DNA of 64,000 nucleotides from Bacillus sp. REN10 (GTDB lineage: Bacteria > Bacillota > Bacilli > Bacillales > Domibacillaceae). The translations under genes were made by a program, and so were the position numbers. Shown piece after piece: positions 1 to 8,262 of the stretch; the first letter of the stretch is position 1; the number at the start of each line of letters is the position of its first letter. The notes below the pieces were generated by a model. That model was given only the letters and a program-made list of their open reading frames with translations, had not been told where the DNA came from and ran no database searches. Where the stretch lies: NCBI RefSeq assembly GCF_016820555.1, contig NZ_JADHDW010000008.1:1-64000 (forward strand), written 5' to 3'.

Positions 1-42
1 AGCCCAGTAGAATACCGAACTCAAGTCTTGGAAGCTGCCTAA
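1..42 (+). mobile_element. 3' end of an IS3-family transposase (OrfB), cut by the window edge
   Basis: The first 14 codons read SPVEYRTQVLEAA followed by TAA. IS3-family OrfB (DDE integrase) proteins very commonly end in this kind of S-P-V-x-Y-R-x-Q tail, so this is most likely the last residues of a transposase that lies mainly outside the window. The DNA after the stop resembles the A/T-rich right end seen in such elements, but I could not fix the terminal inverted repeat. Identification rests on a short tail only. Confidence 0.55.
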
Positions 43-160
43 AATTATTTGTCTAACTTTATTGGGTCAGATCAATTCAGTGGGTTTTTGCTTTAGTTAC
101 CTGGTATCAATGGATAATGATCACCCCAGTGAGAATCGATGAAGTTGTGGATTTAAAATA

Positions 161-235
161 AAGTCGTACTGTTTATAAAAAACGTACCGTTTTAAGTAAA
201 GTTATACCGTTTATAAAAGAGTTGTACCGTTTCAT
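161..235. repeat. Four short direct repeats (TACCGTTT core), about 20 bp apart
   Basis: The core TAC(C/T)GTTT occurs at about 167, 185, 205 and 225, with spacings of 18, 20 and 20 bp. Two copies are followed by ATAAAA. Regular two-turn spacing on one DNA face is what iterons or clustered protein sites look like. It could also be part of the adjacent IS end. Function unknown. Confidence 0.5.
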
Positions 236-323
236 TCCTTTTCAATTGAAGAATTCTAAGTGATTTTTAATTATCAGTCTTGAAAGAGAGGGCTTGCATA
301 ATATATCAAAAGTTTTTATGCTA

Positions 324-360
324 TTTAGGCCGCATTCTTCTAGTAAGAACGCGGCCTAAA
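324..360. terminator. GC-rich hairpin, possible terminator of the DapA-family gene
   Basis: TTTAGGCCGC (324-333) pairs with GCGGCCTAAA (351-360), with an inner TTCTT/AAGAA helix. It sits about 100 bp beyond the stop of the minus-strand gene at 458. The following T content is modest, so terminator function is likely but not certain. Confidence 0.5.
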
Positions 361-457
361 TATAGTTATTTTTTGCTATAGGTGTGTTAAACCACGACCT
401 CAAAGATTATTTCGTTATTTTTATTTGGCTGTCATTTTAAGGTATTTTTATAAAAAA

Positions 458-1261
458 TTAAATATCTTTAATAGGAGAGCGGCAAGTGCCTACTTTTATA
501 CCTAAAGAATTATAATGGTTTTTTATGTTTATAATTGTCTGATGACGTGTAACTTCATTAATCAAATGATTTATTTTCTTAAGGTCAATTGGCTTATTCA
601 TTAACAGGTCATTAAAGGTTTGCTTGATTTCTTTTGGATAAACATTTCCTACCATACTGGAAAGCCCATTACATCCCTGAACTACCTTTTCTGTGAAGTT
701 TACATCTCCGCCAGCAAACATAATGAAATCCTTAGGTAAACTTGTATTATTATGTCGTTTAACATCGCTCTCTTCTTTAATTCCCACAAGATTAGAGTGC
801 TTTTGGCCAATAAGAGTATTAAGTGATTCGGCACTCAGTTCAAATCCTGTTCGAAAAGGATTGTTATAAAGTACAACATTTTTAGTTGTATGGCTCAACA
901 ACTCATTAATATAGAAAATCGCTTGTTGTTGTGTCGGTTGGATATAGGGCGGGAACTGAATTAGAATTGCATCAAAAACAGAATCATTAAGCTTCTTGAT
1001 AAGTTTTATTGCATCCTTGGTTCTTGTAGCTGATACCCCAAACATAAGTTCAACATTTTTAAAGTTTTGCTGGTTAAAATAATCAATGATTTGCATTCTC
1101 TCTTCGATACTCATTGAATTTTGTTCACCTGTAGTAGCAGACACAAGTAATGACTCTATTCCGTTATCTGTTAAGTATTCAACGATTGGATTAAAGCTTT
1201 CAAAATATATACTTTCATCATCATGAAAGGGAGTTGGAATAGCAACATTAAAATTTTTCAT
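458..1261 (-). CDS. Dihydrodipicolinate synthase/N-acetylneuraminate lyase family aldolase
   Basis: A class I aldolase of the DapA/NanA superfamily, about 267 residues from the chosen start (the family is usually 290-300). Visible motifs are the substrate-loop motif TTGE, the tyrosine motif YNNPFRTG, and the Schiff-base lysine in NLVGIKEES. I chose the ATG at 1261 because GGAGG lies seven bases upstream; the longer reading frame has no such site. The members of this superfamily act on different pyruvate-derived substrates, and nothing here fixes which. It is not beside lysine or sialic acid genes, so a housekeeping DapA role is doubtful. It stands alone on its strand next to an IS end. Confidence 0.85.
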   Translation of the reverse strand: MKNFNVAIPTPFHDDESIYFESFNPIVEYLTDNGIESLLVSATTGEQNSMSIEERMQIIDYFNQQNFKNVELMFGVSATRTKDAIKLIKKLNDSVFDAILIQFPPYIQPTQQQAIFYINELLSHTTKNVVLYNNPFRTGFELSAESLNTLIGQKHSNLVGIKEESDVKRHNNTSLPKDFIMFAGGDVNFTEKVVQGCNGLSSMVGNVYPKEIKQTFNDLLMNKPIDLKKINHLINEVTRHQTIINIKNHYNSLGIKVGTCRSPIKDI

Positions 1262-1463
1262 TAATTCTATCCTCCAGTATTTATTAAAAAAACTAAGTAA
1301 CATAGAAGGTCAAACATTCAATTCTTAGAAACAATATCTTAAAAGTATAATGAAAATAAAGTTTCAAATGTTAGATCACGTTTCAACGATTAAATTGTTT
1401 TCGGCTTATTTTGTGTGAAATTTGTATGCGTACTTAATCATGACAATTATCAGCTAATACTTC

Positions 1464-1997
1464 TTATGATTTCTTTGTCTGTGTTTCTGGTCTTACTATG
1501 TGTCGAGGTGCGGTCCCCACTGGTTCTTCTAAAAACCATGTACCCATTGAAGTAAGAACCGGAACATCCTGGAAAGTAAAAAGAATAGCATCCTCTGTTT
1601 CTGAGGTGTTGCAATGTTCATGGGAAGACCAAGGTGGAGCTAGGAATAGATCCCCTTTTTCCCATTCAATCTTCTCGCCATCCACAATACTAAAACCTTT
1701 CCCCTGAAATACTAAATTTAGGGCTACGTTAGTATGACGATGTGGCTTATTATGCTCACCAGGTTTGAAAACTTGGACTACTACGTTCATCGTTGATGAA
1801 GTGCCATACGCATCTCCCGTATCCTTATGAATGAGCGATAATGTTCCACGTCCAGCTTCAAGAAAATCCTCTGATACAGATTTATTAAGCAAAGGATAAA
1901 TGTCTTTCCACTTCCAAGAACATGCTCGAATCGCAGGCTTCCTGCTCTTTTTCAAAAACTCCCTGTAGCTGATAATACCAGTTCTTTCATTACCCAT
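1464..1997 (-). CDS. Cupin-domain protein, gentisate dioxygenase-like
   Basis: A single-cupin protein of 177 residues. The metal-binding cupin motifs are visible as PHRHTNVALNLVFQGKG (motif 1) and PPWSSHEHCN (motif 2). The layout around the cupin resembles one half of gentisate 1,2-dioxygenase or related ring-cleaving dioxygenases, which are normally bicupins of about 340 residues, so this may be a small homologue with another activity. GAGGAGG precedes the ATG. It is divergent from a LysR regulator across a 327-bp gap, the classical arrangement in which the regulator controls the neighbouring catabolic gene. The substrate cannot be told from sequence. Confidence 0.75.
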   Translation of the reverse strand: MGNERTGIISYREFLKKSRKPAIRACSWKWKDIYPLLNKSVSEDFLEAGRGTLSLIHKDTGDAYGTSSTMNVVVQVFKPGEHNKPHRHTNVALNLVFQGKGFSIVDGEKIEWEKGDLFLAPPWSSHEHCNTSETEDAILFTFQDVPVLTSMGTWFLEEPVGTAPRHIVRPETQTKKS

Positions 1998-2194
1998 TTT
2001 GTTAACCTCCTCAAGTTTTTAATCTGTTCTTACTTAGAACACTTTTGCTAAAACATAAAAGAATCAATCAAACCTTACAATTCTAATTGATTTTCCAACC
2101 TTAAATTAAATATTTTGATAAGTTGGACTTTTATGTTATGAATAGTTTAAGATAGCACGATTGATAGTTCAATTCAATTATTCATATAATAACA

Positions 2195-2209
2195 ATAGGA
2201 TTGTCCTAT
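2195..2209. promoter_or_regulatory. Candidate LysR operator between cupin and LysR genes
   Basis: ATAGGATTGTCCTAT is a 15-bp dyad with perfect six-base arms that fits the T-N11-A pattern of LysR binding boxes. It lies about 115 bp upstream of the LysR start and 200 bp upstream of the cupin start. The dyad is seen; its role is inferred. Confidence 0.5.
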
Positions 2210-2324
2210 GACTGTAACTCATATAGCTATAAATTGTTTTACAGGGTTTATATAAACAATATTCTCAGGATTTCACACATCATTAGTCTATTAACTACTA
2301 CTTTTTAAATCAGGAGGCCTTAGA

Positions 2325-3239
2325 ATGGAATTAAGACAACTTGAATATTTTTATGCAGTATGCCAAGAGCTTCACTTTACAAGAGCCGCGGAAAAGGTTG
2401 GTATTTCTCAGCCTTCTCTAAGCCAACAAATCAGGTTATTAGAACATGAAATAGGAACACCTTTGTTTGACCGAATCGGTAAAAAGACGGACCTTACCGA
2501 GTCAGGAAAGTTGCTTTTAAAGTATACTCGCAATATTTTTTCAGAACTAGAACAAGCAAGAACTTCAATAAATGAATTGAATGGACTTCAAAGAGGAACA
2601 ATTTCCATTGGGACCGTTTTAACAGTTGAAAATTACCTCATTCCGCCTGCCCTACTTGATTTTCACCGTCTATACCCTGCTATTAAGATATCTGTGTTTG
2701 GGCTGCGTACTGGGGATATCAAAAAACATTTATTGGATAATAAGTTGGATTTTGGGATAGTTTTTTTACCTATGAAAGGGGAAGAATTAGAAACAATTCC
2801 TTTATATACAGAGGAAATGGCCTTTGCAGTACCCATTGGACACCCGTTAGAAAAACAGGATATATTGGGTTTAGAAGCGTTGCAGACAACACCTTCCATC
2901 TTACTTCCCGAAAATTATTTTATAAGACAGCTTATTAATAAAGCCTGTAAGGACTTAGGTTTTTTTCCTGAACCAGTCTTTGAGATTACAACCATGGAAT
3001 CTTTAATTAATATGGTTATAGAAGGAGTGGGGATAACTATATTACCTAAACCTTACTTAGAATACCTTAATCACACTGATTTAAAAATTATCCCAATCTC
3101 AAATTCTAATCTTTCTCGGGAAATAGGGATCGTCTATAGAAAAGATAAATACCTGTCTGCTGCTACACATATTTTTATTAATAATCTAAAAGACATTTCG
3201 CTTCATTTAAATTATAGGACTACTGAAAGCTTCGATTAA
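2325..3239 (+). CDS. LysR-family transcriptional regulator
   Basis: A 304-residue LysR-type regulator of normal length. The N-terminal winged helix-turn-helix is clear (residues about 1-60, with FTRAAEKVGISQPSLSQQI), followed by the two-lobed effector domain. AGGAGG sits seven bases before the ATG at 2325. It reads away from the cupin gene, so that gene is the most likely target, with ATAGGATTGTCCTAT in between as a candidate site. It resembles the CynR/GltC branch, but the inducer cannot be inferred. Confidence 0.9.
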   Translation: MELRQLEYFYAVCQELHFTRAAEKVGISQPSLSQQIRLLEHEIGTPLFDRIGKKTDLTESGKLLLKYTRNIFSELEQARTSINELNGLQRGTISIGTVLTVENYLIPPALLDFHRLYPAIKISVFGLRTGDIKKHLLDNKLDFGIVFLPMKGEELETIPLYTEEMAFAVPIGHPLEKQDILGLEALQTTPSILLPENYFIRQLINKACKDLGFFPEPVFEITTMESLINMVIEGVGITILPKPYLEYLNHTDLKIIPISNSNLSREIGIVYRKDKYLSAATHIFINNLKDISLHLNYRTTESFD

Positions 3240-3316
3240 AAGTTTCACCTTTCTCCGTTAAAATTATGAGGAACAGATGATAAGGCTTTGGCGAAGATAT
3301 ATTGAACAAAACGGAA

Positions 3317-3354
3317 AAAATCCCGCTGAAGAAACATGAATTCAGTGGGATTTT
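3317..3354. terminator. Bidirectional terminator between LysR and the DUF3883 gene
   Basis: AAAATCCC-CTGA pairs with TCAG-GGGATTTT across a 12-base loop, with A/T tracts on both sides. It lies between two converging genes, so it probably ends both transcripts. Confidence 0.7.
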
Positions 3355-3392
3355 CGCTTGTGAAGTAACTAAAAATAAAATTTCTATATTAA

Positions 3393-4618
3393 TTAGTTAA
3401 TTTTAATACCTTTAATTCTGAAATTTATGGGCTCCGCATTCAACTTTTCATCTAGTAGTTTTTCTACAGAGTCATAATTTTCAAATCCATCATAAATCAT
3501 TAATTTTGAACTACCTGTTCCTACGCCAAATACTCTAACAATCCGAAAGTCTTTTCTGCCAATTAGACTTCTTAATTCATTTATACTCATAAAAAAATCT
3601 TGGTTTGTATCTGTTGATTTAGTCCCTTTTACCTCAATATAAATTTCTTCTCCTGATTCTAAATCAAAAGCTTTTATATCATATCCGAGTCCATGACCTT
3701 TTTCTTTAGAAACTTGAACTACATTTTTTGCTTTTTCTTCTCCAAACTTTTGATTTATATGGTATTTAAAATACTCTAAAACTTCAATTTCTGCTAAATC
3801 TCCTATATCCTGTTGTTCTTTTAACTTTTTCTTTAACTTGTTATCTGAAGTAACTTGTTGATTTCCTTCTCTTTTCTTAATTTCATTTTGAAGTGTATTT
3901 ACAGGATCAACTAAAGCCATTTTGGAAACTTCAGTTTTTTTCCATTTATTTTTCTTAATTTCTTTTTGTGACTTAGCATTTTCTACATATCTTAGTGCTT
4001 TAAAACTATATTCTTTTATAAAAGAATGATAATCACTAACCTTACTTTGAAGTTCCTCATATTTTTCTAATAACAGATCCAAATCAGATATAATTTCAGC
4101 CTCATTAGGTAACTGATCTACCTTGTATTCAATTGCTAAAATATTTGAATATTGGTAACTACGTCCATCGGAGTTTTTTTCTGATCATTTACTAAAGAGA
4201 GAGTGCCCGTTATAAAATCATCTGTATCAGATATTTCATCCAATAAAACCTTTGCACATGCTTCAAAAAAATCCAATTTTTTAATTGATGAATTATTGAA
4301 TTCCTTTCTTAAGCTGTCTAAATAAGTTACACCTTGGTTTAATGAGATATATACTTTTTGTCCATTTTGTGCAAACAGATATACTAAGTAAAGGGATTTA
4401 GTTACCGTAGTTGTTAAATTTTTATTCATAATACCTACCCATGGTACAAATGATTCACCACCAGTACCTGTTCGTCTATAGATATGTATGTCTGGTCTAA
4501 TTTTAATAATATGTAATTTTTTTAATTCATTTACTAAAGTTTTTGTTATTAACTCATTTACTGATCCATTATTTTGCTTTTGAATCATTATTTCTTTTAA
4601 TGTTTTTCTAATTGACAT
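3393..4618 (-). pseudogene. MrcB_N-DUF3883 putative restriction/defence protein, split by a frameshift
   Basis: Two adjacent frames together give one protein. The 5' part (4618 to 4136) carries the features of the MrcB N-terminal domain (DUF3578): PWVGI, then LYLVYLFAQNGQKVYISLNQG. It stops early at NIQIF. One frame over, the reading continues without a stop through GRSYQYSNILAIEYKVD into the 3' part (to 3393), which has a DUF3883 PD-(D/E)XK-like core: GYDIKAF and IYIEVKGT. The switch falls at a run of seven T (4174-4180 on the plus strand); one more base restores a protein of about 408 residues. A good SD (GAGAGG) precedes the ATG at 4618. MrcB_N-DUF3883 proteins are linked to DNA restriction. 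Either a sequencing error, a decayed gene or a phase-variable one. Confidence 0.75.
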
Positions 4619-4680
4619 CGTTATACCTCTCTGTAAAAGTTTTGGTTCAAAATTATTTTCTTTATTAAAACCATAATACT

Positions 4681-4714
4681 ACATTATAAAGACGGCTGGG
4701 CTTGTGAAAGATAA
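4681..4714 (+). pseudogene. Orphan 3' tail of an Excalibur calcium-binding gene
   Basis: Codons HYKDGWACER and TAA occur here with no gene upstream. The 20 bases 4691-4710 are identical to 22715-22734, which encode the end of the secreted nuclease's Excalibur domain (DGWACER, then stop). This is most simply the leftover tail of a related gene whose body was lost or displaced, possibly when the integrase island arrived. Confidence 0.55.
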
Positions 4715-4809
4715 TCTATTAATTTAACCCCTTCTCTTTCCTGGGAAAGGATTTTATTATATCATTAAACAGAACACACGTTCCCTAAATATTTCTCGAG
4801 GTGAAGCCA

Positions 4810-5322
4810 ATGGCCCATACTACATTACTAGAAGACTATATTTTTTCCTTATATCAATCTATCCATATCTATAAACCAGATCAATTAGACATGAAGGTGA
4901 TAGCTAAACGACTAGGAATAGACATTGAATATATTAATAACAGCAGTAAGACCCTTTTAGGTTCGCTGGAAACATTAATCCTTATCGATCAACGGCTACC
5001 TCCCGAAAAACAATGGCAAGATTTTGGCCATGAGTTGGGACATTTGTTAAGGCACTGTGGCAGCCAGTTAACCCTCCCTCCCCCTTTTATTAAAATGCAG
5101 GAGTGGCAAGCCAATAACTTTATGTATCACTTTTGTGTGCCGAGTTTTATGTTAGAGAAACTTTCATTTCCTTGGCGTAAAAAAGAAGTAATTGCTGTTA
5201 TTGCCCATACATTCAACGTAGATATTGAATTTGCTACAGAACGCCTGGAACGTTGGCTAAGGCAGCGAGAGAGTTTGTATTTTTATCGTCAGATGAACGA
5301 AGCTCGGCAAAACGGATTGTAG
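4810..5322 (+). CDS. ImmA/IrrE-family metallopeptidase
   Basis: A 170-residue protein with the zinc-peptidase motif HELGH (in DFGHELGHLLRHCG), typical of ImmA/IrrE proteins that cleave phage or ICE repressors. I place the start at the ATG at 4810, because GAGGTG just upstream serves as its SD; the earlier in-frame GTG is part of that SD. It is directly followed by an integrase gene on the same strand, as in temperate phages and integrative elements. The partner repressor (ImmR/cI) that normally sits beside it is missing, so the element looks reduced. Confidence 0.85.
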   Translation: MAHTTLLEDYIFSLYQSIHIYKPDQLDMKVIAKRLGIDIEYINNSSKTLLGSLETLILIDQRLPPEKQWQDFGHELGHLLRHCGSQLTLPPPFIKMQEWQANNFMYHFCVPSFMLEKLSFPWRKKEVIAVIAHTFNVDIEFATERLERWLRQRESLYFYRQMNEARQNGL

Positions 5323-5387
5323 CTATACATAGCTTGAATGATACAGGGTCAAACGAAATGATAGTAATAAAAGAGGAGTGAAATAAG

Positions 5388-6605
5388 ATGGCGAGTATTC
5401 AAAAAAGAGGAAAACAATCTTTCTTACTTGTAGTAGAAATCGGAAGCGATGCAAAAGGAAAACGTGATAAACGCACTAAAACAGTAAGAGTAGAAGAATC
5501 ATTATTAAAAAAGAAAAAACAGTTGAACGACTTTTTGCAAGCAGAGCTTTACAAATTCAAAGCCGAAGTTGAAGCTGGAGAATATATTGCACCTAATAAA
5601 ATGCTCTTTAGTGATTTTGTTGAAGAATGGCGAACAAAAAAAGCTCAAAAGGTCTTAGGCGTCAAAACACTTGCTGAACGATTAGTCAATATAAAGAACC
5701 ATATCAACCCTTATTTTGAATCAAAACGAATTGAAAAAATAACCCCTATGCATGTCGTTACATTTTATGACTATCTATCTAAAGATGGGGCAAGAAAAGA
5801 TGGGAAGTCAGGCGGCCTTTCTCCTAATACAATCTATGAAATAGATAAGATATTACGCCATATATTTTCTACAGCTAAAGAATGGAGAGTAATAAAAAAT
5901 AATCCAATGGAATCTATAGATCGTCCCAAAACTTCAAAAGCTGAAATGGCTTTTCTAGATCAGGAGCAAGCTGCCGAACTAATAATGTGGCTTTATGATA
6001 ACCTTACCCCTACTTGGCGCATGATTTTCCTGACTGCGCTTATTGGCGGTCTACGACGCGGCGAAGTAGCTCCGCTTGAATTAAAAGATATTGTATGGGA
6101 AAGAAATTCCCTTCTCATTAATAAGAGTTTGATTTCAGCAAATGGAACACCCATACTTAAAGACACAAAGAATGGCCGGTCCGATGAGTTGACAATGCAA
6201 CAGTGGTACATGGATGAACTAAAAGAATTTGTACATGAGTGGAAAAAAGAACGAATGATGTTGGGTGATCAATGGCAAGGTGGAGATCATCAATATTTAT
6301 TTCATAACGGAACAGGTCGAAGGTTCCATCCTCAGAGCATCACACAAAAATGGTGGAAAATCAAAAACAAGCATGGCTTCAATATGCGGTTGCATGATTT
6401 ACGACATACAATGATCACGCTATTAATTGAGGACAACGTGAACATGAGAATTATACAAGAGCGAGCACGACATAACTCTTCTAAAGTAACGACTGACGTT
6501 TATGGTCATGTCACAAGAAGAACTTCAACAGCAGCCGCTGAGAAGTTTGAAAAATTCAATCCTCGTAAATCCGTCAACAACTCGTCAACAATTAGTGGTT
6601 TGTAG
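5388..6605 (+). CDS. int: Phage-type tyrosine recombinase (integrase)
   Basis: A 405-residue site-specific recombinase of the Bacillus phage/ICE type. It has the N-terminal arm-binding domain (SIQKRGKQSFLLVVEIG), a SAM-like core-binding domain around residues 75-180, and the catalytic domain with Arg in GGLRRGEV, H-x-x-R in LHDLRHTM, the second His in ARHNSS and the tyrosine in VYGHV. All catalytic residues are present, so it may be active. A strong SD precedes the ATG. Downstream, 6606-6900 contains tandem TTGGTACCCAA repeats that could be arm or att sites. No structural phage genes lie nearby. Confidence 0.93.
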   Translation: MASIQKRGKQSFLLVVEIGSDAKGKRDKRTKTVRVEESLLKKKKQLNDFLQAELYKFKAEVEAGEYIAPNKMLFSDFVEEWRTKKAQKVLGVKTLAERLVNIKNHINPYFESKRIEKITPMHVVTFYDYLSKDGARKDGKSGGLSPNTIYEIDKILRHIFSTAKEWRVIKNNPMESIDRPKTSKAEMAFLDQEQAAELIMWLYDNLTPTWRMIFLTALIGGLRRGEVAPLELKDIVWERNSLLINKSLISANGTPILKDTKNGRSDELTMQQWYMDELKEFVHEWKKERMMLGDQWQGGDHQYLFHNGTGRRFHPQSITQKWWKIKNKHGFNMRLHDLRHTMITLLIEDNVNMRIIQERARHNSSKVTTDVYGHVTRRTSTAAAEKFEKFNPRKSVNNSSTISGL

Positions 6606-6659
6606 CTCTTCCCACTTCCTTAAAACCTTGATATATCAACGTTTTTGATGGATAAAAAA

Positions 6660-6692
6660 CGGGGCGAAGGTGAATCTATCCACCCTGCCCCG
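6660..6692 (-). terminator. Hairpin with minus-strand T-run beyond the integrase
   Basis: CGGGGC (6660-6665) pairs with GCCCCG (6687-6692), with an inner GGTG/CACC helix. On the minus strand it is followed by TTTTTT, so it looks like an intrinsic terminator for leftward transcription. It may also block read-through from the integrase. Confidence 0.55.
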
Positions 6693-6807
6693 AAGGATAC
6701 ACTATTCAAGTTAATTCTTATTATTACCTTGGAAGTGTGATTGTGTCAAGGTTTTAGGTGCTCGCTATCTGATTAATTTGGGTTGAAAATGACGGGATTT
6801 GATCAAT

Positions 6808-6840
6808 TTGGTACCCAATTGGTACCCAACCCGTACCCAG
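6808..6840. repeat. Tandem TTGGTACCCAA repeats near the integrase
   Basis: TTGGTACCCAA occurs twice back to back (6808-6818, 6819-6829), then CCGTACCCA follows. Each unit is a near palindrome. Directly downstream of an integrase gene is where recombinase arm or core sites usually lie, so this is a candidate att-region element. No matching core copy was found on the left side. Confidence 0.45.
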
Positions 6841-7012
6841 AATTAAAAGCTCTCAAATAGGAGGGCTTTACACTTCAACAACCTATATTCAACGTAGTAT
6901 GTTATAAATCTGTTGATCAAATTAGTAGATCATGCTATTTTAAATGTGTATCACATACTATGTGGAATGTAAATTAATTTTAAATTGTTAATATATCTAA
7001 ACTATGTGGGAA

Positions 7013-7047
7013 AAATCTCTGGCGGTTATGATCAGGGATTTTTTATT
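7013..7047 (+). terminator. Rightward hairpin-plus-T terminator
   Basis: AAATCTCT pairs with AGGGATTT (one mismatch), followed by TTTTTAT. No intact plus-strand gene ends just upstream, so it may be left from a lost gene. The surrounding 6841-7164 has no supported gene. Confidence 0.4.
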
Positions 7048-7167
7048 TGCAATAAAAAGAGGGGCTGTATTCCATAATGTATCTGTGTTATGCTGCATTC
7101 TTTTTCCTCTCATTCTGGGCAACTCCTTTCGTAAGTTCCCCTCATAACTTATATCCCTTTTCTTGCA

Positions 7168-7197
7168 TAAAAAAAGAACGCCTAGACAGACGCTCTT
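7168..7197 (-). terminator. Leftward terminator of a decayed gene
   Basis: On the minus strand AAGAGCG pairs with CGTTCTT and runs into TTTTTTTAT. It lies just beyond the stop of the minus-strand coding fragment 7219-7385, supporting that this fragment was once a gene end. Confidence 0.55.
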
Positions 7198-7218
7198 GGA
7201 AAATCAGCATGTATTTTA

Positions 7219-7385
7219 TCAAGACTCATCAATAACTTTTTGTAGCATCTCCTTAGAAATCACTTCCGCTTTGATCCCTTCTTTAAGAAGAGATACCAGA
7301 TGTTCTTCTTCTAAATCTAAAGGCCGCGGCACAAAATTTTCTTTTCCATTTACGAAAATATTACAATCAATATCTGTTAAAGTAA
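7219..7385 (-). pseudogene. C-terminal fragment of an unidentified protein
   Basis: The minus strand encodes about 55 residues without a usable start codon, including DIDCNIFVNGKENFVPRPL and EEEHLVSLLKEGIKAEVI, ending in TGA at 7219. The composition looks like real protein and a terminator follows. The upstream part is absent: an in-frame stop lies at the DUF5071 start region. I do not recognise the family. Confidence 0.45.
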
Positions 7386-7403
7386 GATAATGAGGTGTTT
7401 AAA

Positions 7404-7853
7404 GTGACGGAAAAAGATGTTATGAAACAGATTCTAGAATTAGACTGGAACTTAAAAGAAGAAAAACAATCAAAAGCAATTGCATCACTTTTAAATATTC
7501 CGGAAGAGTTCGTTGGAATGTTAATTCAAGATTATTTGAAATCAACTTGGGAAAATGCAGTTAAAGTGATCAGTTTGTTAGGATACCCCAAAAACGAAAA
7601 AGCATTACCAAGTTTACTTGCTTTATTTCAAGATATAAATTGGCCTGGGGTAGAAGGTGCTTTTGAAGTCTTGAAACAAATAAAAAAAGAAACTGTAGTT
7701 TTATATCTAGAAGGTAGTTTAAAACAGGCTAAAAATGAAAAAGATTTTATTTGGATTGCTGGATTGAAAGACGTAGTAGAAGGACTTAATATATCAAGTA
7801 CAGATTTTAATGATTCAAGAGTATATGATATTTTAGATTTGGCGGAATGGTGA
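7404..7853 (+). CDS. DUF5071-type HEAT-like repeat protein
   Basis: A helical protein of 149 residues. The stretch ALPSLLALFQDINWPGVEGA matches the signature of DUF5071 proteins, which look like short HEAT-repeat scaffolds. The start is taken as the GTG at 7404, with GAGGTG six bases before it; an earlier in-frame GTG lies inside that SD. Proteins of this sort are often found beside immunity genes of toxin systems, but none is adjacent here. Its function is unknown. Confidence 0.7.
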   Translation: MTEKDVMKQILELDWNLKEEKQSKAIASLLNIPEEFVGMLIQDYLKSTWENAVKVISLLGYPKNEKALPSLLALFQDINWPGVEGAFEVLKQIKKETVVLYLEGSLKQAKNEKDFIWIAGLKDVVEGLNISSTDFNDSRVYDILDLAEW

Positions 7854-8262
7854 TAATGTATATCAGAGAATAAATTACATCTATTACCGATTTGACACTT
7901 ACCTATAGTAATAAGAGTGAAGGTGTAAATTAATTTCGAAGAAAAATCCACGCTGTGCTTACTTCTGCATTTGTCACAGTATATGGGTTTATATGCCGAC
8001 AAAGGGGACTTAAAAATCTAATTCCATTTAAGTTGCTGATGACAATTTAAACATTTTTGTATAGTCAATTTCAACACCTGCCTAAAGGTAATCTAGTGAA
8101 TTTCCAATATTCACTAGATAGCAAGTGGTAATAGATTAGAACTGCGTGGTTCGTTGAAAATGTGGCGGAACAATTATACTGAACATCAAAGCAGGTAGGT
8201 TTGTAAACGCTAAACTAAAAGTCCATGGCCTACTCCCAATACTCTGCTTAGGAGGCTTTACA
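7854..8262. other. Gap with no supported gene
   Basis: No convincing reading frame on either strand. The only structure seen is the 11-bp inverted repeat at 8091-8119. Confidence 0.5.
8091..8119. repeat. Perfect 11-bp inverted repeat
   Basis: ATCTAGTGAAT (8091-8101) and ATTCACTAGAT (8109-8119) form a perfect hairpin with a 7-base loop. There is no T-run, so it is not a standard terminator. It might be an operator or a remnant of a mobile element. Confidence 0.4.

Larger units (their letters stand above)
43..457. other. Non-coding stretch next to the IS end
   Basis: No supported gene. It holds the probable IS right end, a set of direct repeats (161-235) and a hairpin (324-360), both listed separately. 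Confidence 0.5.

Noticed and set aside
6997-7113. Minus-strand 38-codon frame (MRGKRMQHNTDTLWNTAPLF...) with an AAAGGAG upstream
   Set aside because: The frame runs through a terminator-like hairpin and looks like chance coding; no family resemblance.
7628-8002. Minus-strand 124-codon frame
   Set aside because: Antisense shadow of the DUF5071 gene; no SD and no family pattern.
8201-8216. Possible CcpA cre site (TTGTAAACGCTAAAC)
   Set aside because: The last conserved cytosine is missing and it is not placed well for any gene.
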